Shown: in pieces, positions 63,754 to 64,000 of the stretch
How positions within the stretch are numbered: position 1 is the stretch's first letter
Layout: every line of letters starts with the position of its first letter
From: Yoonia sp. I 8.24
Lineage (GTDB): Bacteria > Pseudomonadota > Alphaproteobacteria > Rhodobacterales > Rhodobacteraceae
DNA length: 64,000 bases
NCBI RefSeq assembly: GCF_022096995.1
Contig: NZ_JACXGQ010000002.1
Span: forward strand, 186,001 to 250,000
Direction of reading: 5' to 3'
Position numbers and translations under genes: made by a program
Notes under the pieces: generated by a model
What the model was told of the DNA's origin: nothing
Databases searched by the model: none
Seen by the model: the letters and a program-made list of their open reading frames with translations, nothing else

Positions 63754-64000
63754 GCGGCGGCAGAGACCTTGGTCACGTCGGCGGCCACGCGGGTGATGAT
63801 ATCTGCGATGTTTTCGCCACGCGCACGTGCCGCAAATGACAGCGCCATCCGGTGCTCTAGCACAGGCACAGCCATTGCAAGCACATCTTCGGCCGAAGGT
63901 GCCAAGCGCCCATCAAGCAGCGCTTGCGCACGCACGGTCAGCATCAAGGCTTGCGCGGCGCGCGGGCCGGGGCCCCAGCTGACATTTTGGCGGATCACAT
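63750..64000 (-). CDS. MoxR-family AAA+ ATPase (C-terminal part)
   Basis: Only the last 82 codons are in the window; the gene continues beyond its end. The sequence WGPGPRAAQALMLTVRAQALLDGR is the MoxR lid domain, with ...EDVLAMAVPVLEHRMAL behind it. The internal GTG at 63998 is not the start. It heads the MoxR-DUF58-DUF4159-amidotransferase-like operon. Confidence 0.88.
   Translation of the reverse strand, partial: VIRQNVSWGPGPRAAQALMLTVRAQALLDGRLAPSAEDVLAMAVPVLEHRMALSFAARARGENIADIITRVAADVTKVSAAA

Noticed and set aside
58070..64000. New defence or conflict system built on MoxR, VWA and amidotransferase domains
   Set aside because: MoxR-DUF58-DUF4159-amidotransferase-like is a known, widespread alphaproteobacterial operon.
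1..64000. CRISPR array, rRNA operon or riboswitch
   Set aside because: No regularly spaced repeats and no rRNA sequence were seen, and there is no cobalamin riboswitch before cobQ or SAM riboswitch before metF.

Overview
The window reads as chromosome of a marine-type alphaproteobacterium, most likely Rhodobacterales (Roseobacter group). The basis is inference from content: a Rhodobacterales-style atpF, a DUF6280 protein, a DUF5928 glycosyltransferase, PopZ-like and TolC genes beside an isoaspartyl methyltransferase, an alphaproteobacterial Irr-type iron box, and moderately high GC with dense, often overlapping genes. No phage, plasmid, insertion sequence, rRNA operon or CRISPR array is visible. 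One tRNA gene, tRNA-Leu(UAA), lies at 42.5 kb.

Layout. 0-3 kb: end of the ATP synthase operon (atpF), a CPBP membrane protease, a FadR-type regulator and an OmpA-like lipoprotein. 3-6.5 kb: an AT-rich orphan ORF, an AraC/O6-methylguanine methyltransferase fusion, endonuclease III and a PfkB-family kinase. 6.5-13 kb: an iron block with two imelysins, a DUF1111 di-haem oxidoreductase, a DUF1513 Tat protein, DUF1289 and Dps; it holds an exact Irr-box palindrome and two related inverted repeats. 13-25 kb: isoaspartyl methyltransferase, TolC, PopZ-like protein, cobyric acid synthase, EF-P, a serine hydrolase, YgfZ, an MsbA-like ABC exporter, two aminotransferases and a nuclease. 25-31 kb: a 53-residue Tat peptide, valS, and an ECF sigma/anti-sigma pair with a COG4315 lipoprotein. 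31-42.5 kb: an orphan form-II CoxL coupled to a DUF2235 hydrolase, a thioesterase, metF/metR, suhB, rhomboid, and putA with a divergent Lrp regulator. 42.5-48 kb: tRNA-Leu, a small secreted protein, a divergent sulfotransferase/glycosyltransferase pair, HIT, an ABC ATPase, a zinc-finger protein and a DUF2459 protein that seems to start at ATT. 48-57 kb: polA, a nucleotidase, Hsp20, a secreted trypsin-like protease and glcDEF. 57-64 kb: DUF599, a small secreted protein and a BatA/DUF4159-DUF58-MoxR operon whose DUF4159 gene carries a one-base frameshift.

How the genes connect. The iron block looks like periplasmic and envelope iron handling under several iron-responsive sites. The glycolate oxidase operon has no adjacent regulator, but its promoter palindrome matches, in architecture and in 16 of 21 positions, a site in front of the FadR-type regulator 55 kb away; this is the best regulatory link found. 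Most of the window is conserved core genome. I did not find a clearly new defence or mobile system. The points most worth following are the shared operator, the iron-box set, the DUF2459 start, the CoxL/DUF2235 pair, the Tat microprotein with a Fur-like box, and the frameshift.
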